Below are positions 28,405-39,020 of a DNA stretch of 64,000 bases, one piece after another; positions within the stretch are counted from its first letter, which is position 1; each line of letters begins with the position of its first letter. Both the position numbers and the translations under genes were made by a program. This DNA is from CAVWZH01 sp963765285 (GTDB lineage: Bacteria > Acidobacteriota > Terriglobia > Terriglobales > Acidobacteriaceae). The stretch lies in assembly GCA_963765285.1 (NCBI GenBank), contig CAVXVR010000004.1, positions 248,001 to 312,000 on the forward strand, in the 5' to 3' direction. The notes under the pieces are model-generated. The model was given only the letters and a program-made list of their open reading frames with translations, did no database searches and was not told where the DNA came from.

Positions 28405-30714
28405 TTACCGGGGCTGGGCCGAATTAATTTTCGCGTACTCTGCCTGGGCCTCTTTCAGAACGGGGAGATCGGGATCTGCATCTTTCCACAGCGTGAAAAA
28501 GTGCTGGTAGGCGTCGCGGCTCTTCGCGGTATCGCCTTGAAGCGCATACGCCCGCGCCAAGCCCAGCCGGGCTAGCGGGCCCACAGGAAATTCCTCCACG
28601 ATTCCTGGGTGATCGATGAGCTTTTGAAACTCTGTCGCTGCGGCGCTGCCATCGTGCAGCATCAGGTACGCCCGCCCGCGCTCGTATATCGGGACCAAGC
28701 CTGGCGCGCCCAGCTCATAGGGACCCATCGAACTCAGCAGCGCGACTGCTTTTGCCGGGTTCTTGTGGCTCAGGGCTATGATGGCACGAGTCGTGGGCAA
28801 GAAAAAGAGCTGCACCCACGTATCCAGAGGAAAGCGCTTGTTCAGATCCGCGGACAGCATCTCGGCGCGTTCGGTATCACCTGCCCAAGCCAGCACTGCT
28901 GCGGACACCACTAGAACTTCCTTGTTGTCGGGCGCCAGCTTCAGTGCGGCGTAGGCATCGGCCCGTGCTTGGCGCAAATCGCCCAGGTAGGCTTCCGTGA
29001 AGCTCAAGCTCTTATGCGCTTGCGCCCGCATATCAGCCTGAATATCCACCGCGCCGCTCTGTTTGGCGGACTCCACCGCGCGCTGGCGCAGCTCCCGCGC
29101 CTTTCTGAGTCTCCCGTAGTAAGCCTCCGTGGATGCCTGCAGATCGAGCGCAAGGGGCCGGTCGCTTGCGGCGGCAGATGCGGCGACTCGCGCCATCCCG
29201 TCCGCATCGCCCCTGAGGAAGGCCAATGTGTGGCGGGCGGTAAGCAGATCCGCGCTTTCCAGCTTGCGCTCTTCGGCTTGCTTAAGCATTGCCTCAGCCT
29301 CATCCAGACGGCCGAGAGCCATATATAAGTTTGCGAGGAGGTTGTAGTTGTCCTCGTCGTCCGGTTCCCGCCGCCGCGCCTCGAGCGCTTCTTGCAGCGC
29401 TTTTTCATAGTCGCCGAAGACGCAGTAAAATACTGCCAGGTTGGAATAGGGTTCGTCGCGACGGGGATAGGTTTGACGCATCACCTCCCAAACCGCAGCT
29501 GCCTTTTCTAGCTCACCGGTGACGTCGCGATAATAGTGACCCTCGATGTAGAGTCGTTCCGACTCAGTGACCTTGTCTCGTAACTCGTAGGCTATGCGCT
29601 CGTTCTTGGCTGACCTGCGCGCATCGCCATTAACGGCGTAAATCGCCGCCAATCGAGCGTAAGCCGTAGCGAACTTCGGGTCCAACTCGACCGCCTGCTG
29701 GAGGAATGGGATTGCCGCCTCCCTGCCCTTCTCAGACAAAGCCTTCATTGAAAGGCTGTAGGCACGCAGGGCGGGGAGCGATGGAGTGGTGACCTGCTCC
29801 AGAGGCGCATCGAATTGTTGGATCGATTTGAGCGATTCTCCCAGATTCTGGCGCATTTTGGTGGCGGACGCTCCCACGGCTTTGAGCACATGCTCCTGAC
29901 TATCGGCTTCTACTTGCTCGCTGCCCAGGCTGTCTCCGGTATGGCAGTTCAATGCGTTCAACCCGACGACGAAGTGCGCTCCTAATTTGGAAATTGACCC
30001 GGCGAGAACCGCTTTGCTGCCTATGCGCTGGCAAACCTCACGAGCCAGGTCGAGGGTGAGATTCTTGTCCTTGGGTTGTCCCATTAGCTGCAACTCTTCG
30101 CTTACCTTTTGGTCAGAGAGGACATTGAGGAAGGGCGATTGCTCCAGCTGCACGCGCAGACCTTGCTTGAGAGCGTCATCGAACACCGGATCGCCGGTGG
30201 TGTTGGTGAAATCGGCCAGCACGATGGTGTCTTTGTCCGTGAGCCGGCGGGTTTGTCGGGAGTGCCAGTAAAGCCCGCCGCCCAAGACAGCGCCTAGCAA
30301 GGCGACGACCGGCACTGCAATCATCCACCGACGAGTCGGCCTCGGTTCGGGAACAGCGGTTGTCCCCTTGCCATTCATGCTGCTGACCGGCGCAATAAAG
30401 CGGTATCCCCGTCGAGGCAGAGTTTCAATAAAGCGCGGGCTCTCAGCCGAGTCGCCCAGCGCCTCGCGCAGTTTGTTGATCGAGGTATTCAGGCTGTTGT
30501 CGAAATCAACGAAAGTGTCGGCCGACCATATCCGCGAGCGCAGATCGTCGCGCGTTACCGGTTCGCCGGAGTTTTGCAGAAGAACGGTGAGGACCTGAAA
30601 GGGCTGTTCTTGAAGCTTGATCCGAACACCCTGCTTGCGAAGCTCTCCGGCGCGCACGTCGGCCTCGAAAGCCCCAAAGCGAAAAACCTCGCGGGATCGG
30701 GTCTCAACGGGCAT
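28405..30714 (-). CDS. winged-helix/TPR transmembrane regulator (paralogue 1)
   Basis: This 769-residue protein of the CadC/ToxR-like type has an OmpR-like winged helix (about residues 10-100, FGAFEADVRAGELRKQG to RRGYRFIAPV). One membrane helix (WMIAVPVVALLGAVLGGGLYW) follows, then a TolB/FlgO-like region (DTIVLADFTNTTGDPVF), then TPR repeats to the C-terminus. The topology suggests cytoplasmic DNA binding with an external sensor. The start at 30714 has GAGG 6 bases upstream. It lies 28 bp upstream of the TonB receptor, in the same orientation, and is a close paralogue of the next gene. Confidence 0.87.
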   Translation of the reverse strand: MPVETRSREVFRFGAFEADVRAGELRKQGVRIKLQEQPFQVLTVLLQNSGEPVTRDDLRSRIWSADTFVDFDNSLNTSINKLREALGDSAESPRFIETLPRRGYRFIAPVSSMNGKGTTAVPEPRPTRRWMIAVPVVALLGAVLGGGLYWHSRQTRRLTDKDTIVLADFTNTTGDPVFDDALKQGLRVQLEQSPFLNVLSDQKVSEELQLMGQPKDKNLTLDLAREVCQRIGSKAVLAGSISKLGAHFVVGLNALNCHTGDSLGSEQVEADSQEHVLKAVGASATKMRQNLGESLKSIQQFDAPLEQVTTPSLPALRAYSLSMKALSEKGREAAIPFLQQAVELDPKFATAYARLAAIYAVNGDARRSAKNERIAYELRDKVTESERLYIEGHYYRDVTGELEKAAAVWEVMRQTYPRRDEPYSNLAVFYCVFGDYEKALQEALEARRREPDDEDNYNLLANLYMALGRLDEAEAMLKQAEERKLESADLLTARHTLAFLRGDADGMARVAASAAASDRPLALDLQASTEAYYGRLRKARELRQRAVESAKQSGAVDIQADMRAQAHKSLSFTEAYLGDLRQARADAYAALKLAPDNKEVLVVSAAVLAWAGDTERAEMLSADLNKRFPLDTWVQLFFLPTTRAIIALSHKNPAKAVALLSSMGPYELGAPGLVPIYERGRAYLMLHDGSAAATEFQKLIDHPGIVEEFPVGPLARLGLARAYALQGDTAKSRDAYQHFFTLWKDADPDLPVLKEAQAEYAKINSAQPR

Positions 30715-30759
30715 CTCCATCCTCGCCCCGGTGGACTTCGAGTTTAGCACCGGGAATGG

Positions 30760-33048
30760 CTAATGAAGCCGGGTGTACTCTGCTTTGGCCTGTTTCAAAA
30801 TGGGGACGTCGGGGTCGGCATCTTTCCACAATGTAAGAAAATCCTGATAAGCGGCACGGCTCTTGGCGGTATCGCCCTGGAGCGCGTAAGCGCGCCCCAG
30901 TTGCAGGTAGGCTAGCGCGCCGATCGGTTCATTCAGAACAATACCGCGATGGTCGAGGATTTTCTGAAACTCGGCGGCGGCTTCGCTGCCTTGATGTGCG
31001 GCCAGATAGGCTTCTCCTCGGAGATAGACTGGGTACAAGTTGGGCCAGTTGTGAAAACCAAGCGCCGGGAGAGCCCGAGTTCGTAGGGAGAGGCGGCGCC
31101 GAGAATCACCAGCGCCAGTTGGGGGTTGGAGTGAACGAGTGCAAGCTTGGCGCGAAGAGTGGGAAGGTAATTGAACTGCACGACGGTGGACTCCGGAAAC
31201 TTCTTGTCCAAATCATCAGCCAGGGCTTGTGCCTGGGCCGCGTGACCTGTATAGGCAAGGGCCAGCGCCCGGCCGTAGTCCACATCCCGCCCGTTTGCAT
31301 GTTGGCGCGCGGCCGCCGCCTGTAGCCGTGCATCGGCAGCATCGCCGAACAAGGCTTCCCGCACGGCGGCTGCGGCATAGTAATCTGCAACGGTTTCCTC
31401 CGCCCCGGCCAGCCCCGCGGAATCCGTGGCCTGCCGTAAGACCTCTCGTGCTCTCCCCAGATGCCCGAAATAGGCCGCCGTGTCGGATTCGAGCGCCAGC
31501 ACCAGGCCATCGTCTTCCGGCTTTGTCAGCGGCACTGGTTAACCGCGCCATCTCAGAAGCGTCGCCCCTATAAAAGGCAATTTCATAGAGAACTGGGGCG
31601 AGGACCGCGTCCTGGCCCTTTGCTTGCGCTTCTCTGACCGTAGCCGACGCTTCCTCGACCCGGTTTAGGTAGAGATATCCGAAGGCGAGAAGTCTGTAAG
31701 GCCAACTGTCGGGCGGACTGAGACGCAGCCACTCCCGGCTCGCTCTTAGAGCTGCTTCGTATTCGCCGAGAGGTCTCAAGCACAGCAGAAGGTTGCCGGG
31801 AAAGTCGGATTCGCGCGGGAACGTCAGGACGCCAAGTTCAGCGCTGCGCCGTGCTTTTATCAGGTCGCCGGTCCCAAAGTAGTAATAGGTCGCCTCAATG
31901 CGAAGCCTTTCCCGCTCACTCAACCCGGCTCGCAACTCGAAGGCCTTCCTTGCGTTTTGTTCTGCCAGAGAAGGCTCGGCGGAATAAGCCTGCCCCTCGT
32001 AAGCCATGGCGAAATTCGGGTCGAGTTGAGTAGCCCGCTGTAAAGAGGCCAACCCAGCGGCGACGTCCTCAGTATTCGAGGCGAAATTGTAAGCTTGCAA
32101 TGCTTCAAGAGACGAAGTGGTCGCTTGCTCGAGCGGTGTGTTGTACTTCTGCACGCTGCTCAAAGACTCTCCAAGTCTCGTGCGCATTTCCGCGGCGGCC
32201 TTCCCGAGCGCATCGAGAACGTGACTTTTGTCGTTCGCCTGTCCTTCTACGCTCGCCAGCAGGTCTCCGTTCGTACAGTTCACAGCCTTAAGAATTAGCG
32301 TATATCGGCTGCCGATCAGCGCAATCGAACCGTTAAGGGCAGCCGCGCTGCTCGTGCGTTGACAAACTTCGCGGGTGATTTCAGGCGTGAGCCGGGTATT
32401 TATCGTCCGTTCCATCATCCGCAAGGTCTCATGGATTCCTTCTTCTGACACAAGGCTGAGGAAGGGGGACTGCTCCAACTGGACGGAGAGGCCCTCCCGA
32501 AGCGTGCCGTCGAATACGGCATCGCCCGTCGAATTGGCGAAATCTCCGACAACGATGGTGTCTTTGTCGGTGAGCCGCCGCGTTTGGTGGGAGCGCCAGA
32601 GCAGTCCGCCCGCAGCCAGAACCGCCACCAACGCTAATCCTGCCAGCGCGACCATCCATCGGTGAGCCGGCTGCACCGGCATTGCAGCAGGGGCGCTCTC
32701 TTTCTTGTTTATGGCGCTAACCGGCGCGATGAAGCGGTAGCCGCGGCGAGGCAGGGTCTCAATAAAGCGAGGACTTTCAGCCGAGTCGCCCAGCGCCTCG
32801 CGCAGCTTATTAATGGAAGTATTGAGGCTGTTGTCGAAGTCGACGAAGGTGTCGGCCGACCAAATACGGGTGCGCAGTTCGTCGCGAGTTACCAGCTCGC
32901 CCGGGTTCTGGAGAAGAAGGGCGAGGACCTGGAAGGGTTGTTCCTGAAGTTTGACCCGCACGCTCTGCTTGCGAAGCTCCCCGGCCCGCACATCCAGCTC
33001 GAAGATCCCAAAGCGGAAGCCCTCGCGAGCTCGGGTCTCAACTGACAT
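30760..33048 (-). CDS. winged-helix/TPR transmembrane regulator (paralogue 2, two frame breaks)
   Basis: This protein has the same layout as its neighbour: winged helix (FGIFELDVRAGELRKQ), membrane helix near residue 130, a DTIVVGDFANSTGDAVF block and TPR repeats. The frame slips near 31517, in GG after DKAG, and again near 31074-31076, where one G is missing from a run so that YELG continues as ALPALGFHNWPNLYPVYLRGEAY. The corrected product is about 762 residues and aligns end to end with paralogue 1 (PYELGAPG there). The paired insertion and deletion argue for sequencing error. It probably arose by tandem duplication. Confidence 0.85.
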
Positions 33049-33238
33049 GTTCCACCCAGTAGGGCATGAGTTTAGCACTGCCACTTCCTGGGCTGAAATC
33101 ACGGATAAGGGAAGACTGCAACAGGCTGATACTACGAGCGTTAGAGCGGCTTAGAAGTAATCAAGACGCAATCAAGACGCCGTCCATTGAGCGCGGTTAA
33201 GACCTGGCTCACTTTCGCCTCCAGCACGGAGGTGGAAT

Positions 33239-33733
33239 GTGAAAAGAATGATCGGAGTTGCTTTGGCGGGAATGGGGCTGGCGGCGGTTGGACTGGCTCA
33301 GGTGGCAACAGACCCCAAAGCGGTTGCCGAGGTAAAGGACGTAAAGCAGACCTCGATCTTGGCAGCCAGCTACACCGTCCAGGGAGCCACTCCCGTGCAA
33401 GAAGCCCTGTTACGCCGCCAGATGCAGGCGATGCGGCCAGACATTATTCCCAGCCGAGTCATCTTCGTGCCCCACTGGAAGTATCTCTACGCGGCCAGAA
33501 CCTACAAGCTTCACGTGCCGACTGGGATGGCGAGCAAGATGTTTACGCACCTGGCCAGCCGCACGGTATTCGTAGACAACGACTACTACGGCGGCGACGA
33601 GTCGCTGGGGTATTGGATGGCGCATGAACTTGGGCACCTGGCGTCCAGCAGCGCCGATGAGAACGATGCCGAAAAGGCTGCCAAGTCTTACCGAAAGCGT
33701 CTACGAGACGCGCAACTACTCAGCCTGCGGTAA
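33239..33733 (+). CDS. exported HELGH-type putative metalloprotease
   Basis: This 164-residue protein has a signal peptide (VALAGMGLAAVGLAQ). A central strand region (VIFVPHWKYLYAARTYKLHVP) leads to the zinc-protease motif AHELGH near residue 130. The downstream third ligand may be the glutamate or aspartate in SSADENDAE. GGAGG lies 6 bases before the GTG at 33239. The domain is very small for a protease, so it may be a minimal gluzincin or an inactive relative. It is separate from the ECF operon on the other strand. Confidence 0.7.
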   Translation: MKRMIGVALAGMGLAAVGLAQVATDPKAVAEVKDVKQTSILAASYTVQGATPVQEALLRRQMQAMRPDIIPSRVIFVPHWKYLYAARTYKLHVPTGMASKMFTHLASRTVFVDNDYYGGDESLGYWMAHELGHLASSSADENDAEKAAKSYRKRLRDAQLLSLR

Positions 33734-33768
33734 ATCGCTGGTCAAAAAAACTCGACTCGGCTTGCCGG

Positions 33769-34026
33769 TCACACTTCGCGTGGGCCGGTTTTCTTTTTCG
33801 CCTGACACTTGGCAACGATGGCGGTACGAAGGCGGGTGCGAAGATCGTCGGGCAGTTCGTAAAGCTGGGAGTCGCGGTAGATTTCGATGGTCTTCTTGGT
33901 GGTGTCGCAAACTACATAGCAGTTGTGGCACCAAGCCAAATGGTCGTCCAACTCTGTCTTGGTGCGCTCGTCGAGGACACCGTCGAGGTAGTTTGTCAGC
34001 TCGTTCAGGAATTCAGAGCATTTCAC
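33769..34026 (-). CDS. zinc-finger anti-sigma factor
   Basis: This 85-residue protein carries the HC2-type zinc site (DDHLAWCHNCYVVC, H-x3-C-x2-C plus the early Cys in MKCSEFLNELTNYLDG). It overlaps the sigma gene stop as GTGA, the usual coupling of an ECF sigma factor and its anti-sigma factor. There is no membrane helix, so it is a soluble anti-sigma that may sense redox state through the zinc cysteines. Confidence 0.85.
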   Translation of the reverse strand: MKCSEFLNELTNYLDGVLDERTKTELDDHLAWCHNCYVVCDTTKKTIEIYRDSQLYELPDDLRTRLRTAIVAKCQAKKKTGPREV

Positions 34027-34652
34027 GGTTTGCCATCTCCACTCTCGCGTTTCTGAAAGTAACGGCTGAGCCGTTCCCGTAACTGCAACCGGGCCCGAAG
34101 CAGCCTCGACTTGACCGCAGGAATGCTGAGGTCAAGCGCTTCGGCTGTTTCCTCGGTCGAGAGACCTTCCACGTCTCGCAACACAAATACCGTCCTAAAA
34201 CTCGGCGGTAGTCCCTGAGTCGTTCGCGTCAAGATTTCCCGCAACTCGGCCTGCGAATACTGCTGCTCCGGGTTGGGGCTCCAGTCCGCGACTTCGCGGG
34301 GGAGCGAATCTTCCTCGGTCTTGACTTCTTCGTCCAGTGAGACCGTGCGCTCGGGCCGGCGACGGCGCAACTTCATCAGCGCCTCGTTGACCGCGATTCG
34401 CACCAGCCAGGTATAAAACTTCGACTGGCCCTGAAACTGCCCCAGGTTGGTGTAGGCCTTCAGGAACGCATCCTGCACCACGTCTTCCGCATCTTCGCGG
34501 TTTTGCGTGATGTGTTGCGCGATGCGAAATACGTTCCGGTCGTAACGCCGAACCAGCTCTTCAAATGAGCTGACGTCGCCGCCCTTGGCCGCCTGAACCA
34601 GCGCCAGTTCATCACTGACGGGCTCACTTACCTTCTGTTGGATGGCTGTCAT
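34023..34652 (-). CDS. ECF RNA polymerase sigma factor
   Basis: This 209-residue sigma-70 family protein of the RpoE type has region 2 (FEELVRRYDRNVFRIAQHI, EDAEDVVQDAFLKAY) and region 4 (LPPSFRTVFVLRDVEGLSTEETAEAL, IPAVKSRLLRARLQLRERL) joined by an acidic linker. It is co-transcribed with the downstream anti-sigma. A 293-bp gap upstream should hold its promoter; I could not identify a convincing autoregulated -35/-10 pair there. Confidence 0.93.
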   Translation of the reverse strand: MTAIQQKVSEPVSDELALVQAAKGGDVSSFEELVRRYDRNVFRIAQHITQNREDAEDVVQDAFLKAYTNLGQFQGQSKFYTWLVRIAVNEALMKLRRRRPERTVSLDEEVKTEEDSLPREVADWSPNPEQQYSQAELREILTRTTQGLPPSFRTVFVLRDVEGLSTEETAEALDLSIPAVKSRLLRARLQLRERLSRYFQKRESGDGKP

Positions 34653-34945
34653 TCTTTATCCGATGCAACAATTTTGCCGCCTGGGGCGCCTGGGACGGTG
34701 TTGTTATTCTACTTGGTAACCCGGCGTTTGGCGTAGGTGTTTTGACGTTTCCATAAAGGATTGGTCTGCGCTAAATTCGGTCGTGGCTCGGGGTCGACCG
34801 TGAAAAGGGTCGGATCGGCGGGTCAGGGTACCCGGCAGAACACGGCCTCCCGTCACCGGCGCGGGGACGATAAGTACCATATAATCCACGCTAGAAGAGG
34901 ACGAAAACCAGAGCCTTTCTAGGGCCAAAGTAACTTTACAGGATC

Positions 34946-36079
34946 ATGTCCGAGAAAACTGCGACAGAGCAAATCGTTGAACGGGCCGTAGCCGAAGTGC
35001 TGGAAGGCCGAGTTCCGCAACTGCGCGACGAGCTTGTCCGCCGCGTGGTTGATGAGCTTCCCGCACAAGCCAACGGGAATAGGGCTGGCGCGCCCGCCTC
35101 AGTAGAGGGCGGAGCCGGCCAATTGCTGAGCGGGGTCACTGCCATCCAGGCGGGAAACAACCAGCGCGAAATCTTGCGAGCCTTGCTCGATCACCTGATC
35201 CATTACAGCGGGCGCGCGGCGCTGTTCGTGATGAAGTCCGGGACGGCGACCGGTTGGCAGGGGCGCGGATTTAGCAAGAATGATGACGATTCGATCAAGG
35301 ATGTAGCCCTGGATGTGACCATGGGTCTGGCTGAACGGGGGTTGCAATCCCGAAAAGCTTGCAGTGGGAAGGCGAGCGAGATCGACGAACAGTTTGTTGC
35401 CAAGTTTGGTGCGCCCGCCGATGGCCGGGCAATCGTGCTGCCCCTGGTCCTCAAGGAAAAAGTAGCGGCCTTGGTATACGCCGATGGAAGCGTTGAGCCG
35501 GCCGGAAAGATGGACGCGGCCGCATTGGAATTGTTGGTACTGGTCGCGAGTGCCTGGCTGGAAGTGACTTCACTGCGCAAGCATGCGGTGAAGGAATCTG
35601 CCGCCGACACAGACCATGTGGAGAAAGCAGAAAGCGCCGCGCCGCCGCCCCAAGCGGCTGCGACATCGGATCCGTTTGCCGCCCACGCGCCCCGGCACGC
35701 CGCTGCTGCGGCCGCTGGCGCCGGGGTCGCGGAAGCATCGGCGACGGCCGTGGTCAGCCAGTCCCACGTAACCGTCGAGGCTCCCACAAACGGTGATGGT
35801 CCGTCCTCCGAGGATGCTGACCTGCAGCGCAAAGCGCAACGTTTCGCCCGCCTGCTGGTGGATGAGATCAAACTCTACAACCAGGCCAAGGTCGCCGAAG
35901 GGCGCAAGCACAAAGATCTTTACGACCGGCTGAAAGAAGACATTGAAAAGAGCCGTGCCACCTACAGGAAACGCTACGGCAACACCGCAGCTGCGAGCGC
36001 CGATTATTTCAATCAGGAACTGGTCCGCAGTCTGGCCGAGGACGATAGTTCCCTCATGGGCGCCAGTTTTCGGCGATAA
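34946..36079 (+). CDS. GAF-like domain protein
   Basis: This 377-residue cytoplasmic protein begins with a short helix (EQIVERAVAEVLEGRVPQLRDELV) and continues with a GAF-like module at about residues 75-210 (LLDHLIHYSGRAALFVMKSG, VLPLVLKEKVAALVYADGSV). An alanine/proline-rich low-complexity linker of about 80 residues precedes a charged C-terminal helix (RFARLLVDEIKLYNQAKVAEGR). I cannot name its signal or partner. The lytic transglycosylase starts about 10 bp downstream, so they are probably one transcript. Confidence 0.7.
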   Translation: MSEKTATEQIVERAVAEVLEGRVPQLRDELVRRVVDELPAQANGNRAGAPASVEGGAGQLLSGVTAIQAGNNQREILRALLDHLIHYSGRAALFVMKSGTATGWQGRGFSKNDDDSIKDVALDVTMGLAERGLQSRKACSGKASEIDEQFVAKFGAPADGRAIVLPLVLKEKVAALVYADGSVEPAGKMDAAALELLVLVASAWLEVTSLRKHAVKESAADTDHVEKAESAAPPPQAAATSDPFAAHAPRHAAAAAAGAGVAEASATAVVSQSHVTVEAPTNGDGPSSEDADLQRKAQRFARLLVDEIKLYNQAKVAEGRKHKDLYDRLKEDIEKSRATYRKRYGNTAAASADYFNQELVRSLAEDDSSLMGASFRR

Positions 36080-36089
36080 TAGACGTAGA

Positions 36090-38405
36090 GTGGTGTTCCG
36101 AAGGCGGCCATCGGCAAGAGTTGTCCTCTACAACTTCATAGCACTAGGTCTGTGTAGCTATTTAGCCGCTTCGATCTGCCTTTTTGCACAGTCTGACACT
36201 CCCAAGCCCTCGTCCCCGCCTGCGCCGGGGACAACCAAGAAAAAGAGCAGCAAGCCGGCGACTACCAGGAAAAAACCGGTAAAGCACACGTCGCCTCGCC
36301 TACGCCGGTTGCGCCAGGCGTTCGTCGCTTCCGCCAGCCTCAAGCCTATGGCGCAACAACTGCTTCAGGATCGCACCCCGGCGGCTTACGCGGGAGTCGA
36401 GGCCTATGCCCGTCGCCACGCCAAGGAAGACGCGGGGGCATTGGCCTGGTTGGTGGTGGGCTATGCCCACGTCCTGGATCGCGATTACGCCAAGGCGATT
36501 GATCCGCTGAATCGGGCCAAGCCGCTATCGGGCGACCTTGGCGACTACGTCGACTACTACCTGGGTGTCTCGTATTTTCAGACGGGGCGGATGGCCGAGG
36601 CCCTCTCGACTCTGGCTGACTTCGACCAAAAGTATCCCGAATCGCTGCTGGTACGGGATGCGCAAATCCAATATGCGAACACGCTTTTGGCAGATGGTCG
36701 TGGGGCTGAAGCGATTCCTCTGCTCGAAAAGAACCGCACCCCGACCCGGTCGGATGTTGAGCTGGCTCTGGGTCGCGCTTACGCGGCGGCAGGGCAGCTG
36801 GCAAGAGCAGTCGGAATTTTGCGCAATCTGTACATTACTATGCCGCTGAGTGCCGAAGCCGGTCAGGCTGATTTCGAGTTGAAAAAACTCGCTGCATCGA
36901 CGCCCGTGTCCCCGTTAGGCGTCGAAGGACGCAGAACGCGCGCCGAGCTTTTTTCGCGCGGCAAACGATATTCCGAGGCCGCCAGTGAATATCGCAGCGC
37001 GCTCGACCAGGCAAACGCCAGCGAGCGACCCGCGATTCAACTGGCCTTGGCCGAGGCTTTGCGCCGCTCCGGACAGAACCGGGATGCAAAGAAGTTGCTG
37101 GACTCTCTACCCAGCTCCACGCCCGACATGAATGCAGAGCGTCTCTTTAATCTGGGAGAGATCGCCCGGGCGTCCAACGACGACGACAGTTTTCTGCGCC
37201 TGCTGGCCGAGTTGCGGCAGACAGCTCCGGAAAGTCCTTGGCTGGAGCAGGCTCTGTTATCTGCCGGGAATATTTATCTGTTGCGCAAAGACTATGACCA
37301 TGCGATTGATGCTTTTCGGGAAATGCAAACCCGCTTCCCCAACGGCAACCGCGCTTCGTACGCGCACTGGAAAGTGGCTTGGCTGAGCCTGCGCCAGGGC
37401 AGAAATACCGATGCGAAGGAAGGTTTTGAACAGCAGATTGCTTTATACCCCGGTTCAGCAGAAGTCCCGGCGGCGCTTTACTGGCGTGGCCGGCTTGCAG
37501 AAGAGGATGGCGAGTCGGGTAAAGCGCGGGCCTACTATCAGAAGCTCTCAGAGCGCTATCGTAATTTTTATTACGGCGAGCTGGCGCGGCAGCAACTCAA
37601 AAAGTTGAAAGACGACGGTCCCCCAGCTCAGTATGCGTTGCTCGACCGTGTGCCTCCCATCGATTCTGGAGGAAAGGTTGCGCCGGATCCCGTTCCCACC
37701 GACAGTCTGCGAGTTCAGAAAGCACAATTGCTGGCGAACGGCGCGCTCCTGGATTTTGCTTCCCGCGAACTGCAAGCCGCGTCTATGGAGGAAAAGGCCA
37801 ATTGGGGTCCCTCTGAAACTGCGCGCATGTACGAGGAGGCTGGCCGCTATGATATGGCGATCGAAATCCTCAAGCACGCCGTCCCGAATTATTTTGCTGT
37901 CGATCTGCCCACTTTGCCGCGCCCTTACTGGGAAGCCCTGTTTCCCAAAGCCTATTGGATGGACTTGAAAAAATGGTCGGTGGCTTCCGGCCTCGATCCG
38001 TACCTGGTGGCGTCTCTCATCCGGCAGGAGTCGGAATTTAATCCCAATGCAGTTTCGCGCGCGAATGCTGTAGGACTGATGCAGTTGCTGCCTAAGGTGG
38101 GCAAGGGAGTGGCCAAGCAGGAAAAGCTCAAACACTACAACTCCCAGCAGCTCTTTGTGCCGCCGGTGAATTTGCAGCTCGGCACGCGGTATTTTCGCAC
38201 CATGGTGGATAAGTTCGGGTCTCTCGAATACGCGCTTGCAGCTTACAACGCCGGTTCCGACCGGGTAGGGGACTGGCTGGGACAGGCAAAATACCGCGAT
38301 GCTCCTGAGTTTGTAGAATCCATTCCTTTTACCGAGACCCGTGAATACGTGCAGGCGATTCTGCGCAACGCCAATGTCTACCGGCAACTTTACGGAACGC
38401 CCTAG
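36090..38405 (+). CDS. slt: soluble lytic murein transglycosylase
   Basis: This protein of about 771 residues cleaves peptidoglycan between MurNAc and GlcNAc with 1,6-anhydro product formation. After a hydrophobic lead (ALGLCSYLAASICLF) and a lysine-rich segment there is a long TPR-like superhelix as in Slt70. A C-terminal Slt domain follows with catalytic Glu in RQESEFNPNAVSRANAVGLMQ and the AAYNAGSDRV motif. Start is uncertain: GTG at 36090 or 36093 gives a signal peptide and follows the upstream stop closely. The open frame reaches back into the previous gene. Confidence 0.9.
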   Translation: MVFRRRPSARVVLYNFIALGLCSYLAASICLFAQSDTPKPSSPPAPGTTKKKSSKPATTRKKPVKHTSPRLRRLRQAFVASASLKPMAQQLLQDRTPAAYAGVEAYARRHAKEDAGALAWLVVGYAHVLDRDYAKAIDPLNRAKPLSGDLGDYVDYYLGVSYFQTGRMAEALSTLADFDQKYPESLLVRDAQIQYANTLLADGRGAEAIPLLEKNRTPTRSDVELALGRAYAAAGQLARAVGILRNLYITMPLSAEAGQADFELKKLAASTPVSPLGVEGRRTRAELFSRGKRYSEAASEYRSALDQANASERPAIQLALAEALRRSGQNRDAKKLLDSLPSSTPDMNAERLFNLGEIARASNDDDSFLRLLAELRQTAPESPWLEQALLSAGNIYLLRKDYDHAIDAFREMQTRFPNGNRASYAHWKVAWLSLRQGRNTDAKEGFEQQIALYPGSAEVPAALYWRGRLAEEDGESGKARAYYQKLSERYRNFYYGELARQQLKKLKDDGPPAQYALLDRVPPIDSGGKVAPDPVPTDSLRVQKAQLLANGALLDFASRELQAASMEEKANWGPSETARMYEEAGRYDMAIEILKHAVPNYFAVDLPTLPRPYWEALFPKAYWMDLKKWSVASGLDPYLVASLIRQESEFNPNAVSRANAVGLMQLLPKVGKGVAKQEKLKHYNSQQLFVPPVNLQLGTRYFRTMVDKFGSLEYALAAYNAGSDRVGDWLGQAKYRDAPEFVESIPFTETREYVQAILRNANVYRQLYGTP

Positions 38406-38517
38406 CCGTCTACGGAATTTTACAAATTTTCACGTTGCCTCACAGGGCGGGGCGACTACAATAAATCCCCGCCCGCTTCGAGTAATCCTTAATTTGATTG
38501 ACAAAAGGAGAAGTCAG

Positions 38518-39000
38518 ATGACAGTTTCAAAAATCCCCCCTGGTTTTCACACCGTGACTCCGTCGTTGATCGTGCGCAATGCGGCGCAGGCGATCGATTT
38601 TTACAAGAAGGCGCTGGGCGCAGAAGAAATCATGCGTATGGTAGGCCCGGATGGCTTGGTCGGCCATGCCGAAATAAAAATCGGAGATTCCATCGTTTTC
38701 ATCACCGATGAGTCCCCTGCGATGGGCACCAAAGCGCCCCAGACTTTGGGCGGCACGGCCAGCAATCTGTATATCTATATTGAGGATGTCGACTCGGCCT
38801 TCAAGCGGGCCGTGGACTCCGGTGGCAAGGCAACCATGCCCGTGACCGACATGTTCTGGGGTGACCGCTTCGGGCAGTTCGTGGATCCCTACGGCCACAC
38901 TTGGGGTCTAAGCACGCACACTGAAGATCTCAGCGAACAGGAAATAGAAAAAAGGTCGGCTGATTTCTACGCCCAGATGGCGCAGAAAAAATCAGCGTAG
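38518..39000 (+). CDS. VOC-family (glyoxalase/PhnB-like) protein
   Basis: This 160-residue protein has the paired beta-alpha-beta-beta-beta modules of the vicinal oxygen chelate superfamily (TPSLIVRNAAQAIDFYKKALGAEE, VGHAEIKIGDSIVFITDE, FVDPYGHTWGLSTH). It is closest to PhnB/YdeE-like members, whose substrates are mostly unknown. AAAGGAG lies 8 bases upstream of the ATG, and a hairpin terminator follows the stop. Metal binding could use the conserved His and Glu pairs. Confidence 0.88.
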   Translation: MTVSKIPPGFHTVTPSLIVRNAAQAIDFYKKALGAEEIMRMVGPDGLVGHAEIKIGDSIVFITDESPAMGTKAPQTLGGTASNLYIYIEDVDSAFKRAVDSGGKATMPVTDMFWGDRFGQFVDPYGHTWGLSTHTEDLSEQEIEKRSADFYAQMAQKKSA

Positions 39001-39020
39001 CGTTCTTAAAAGACAACCAT

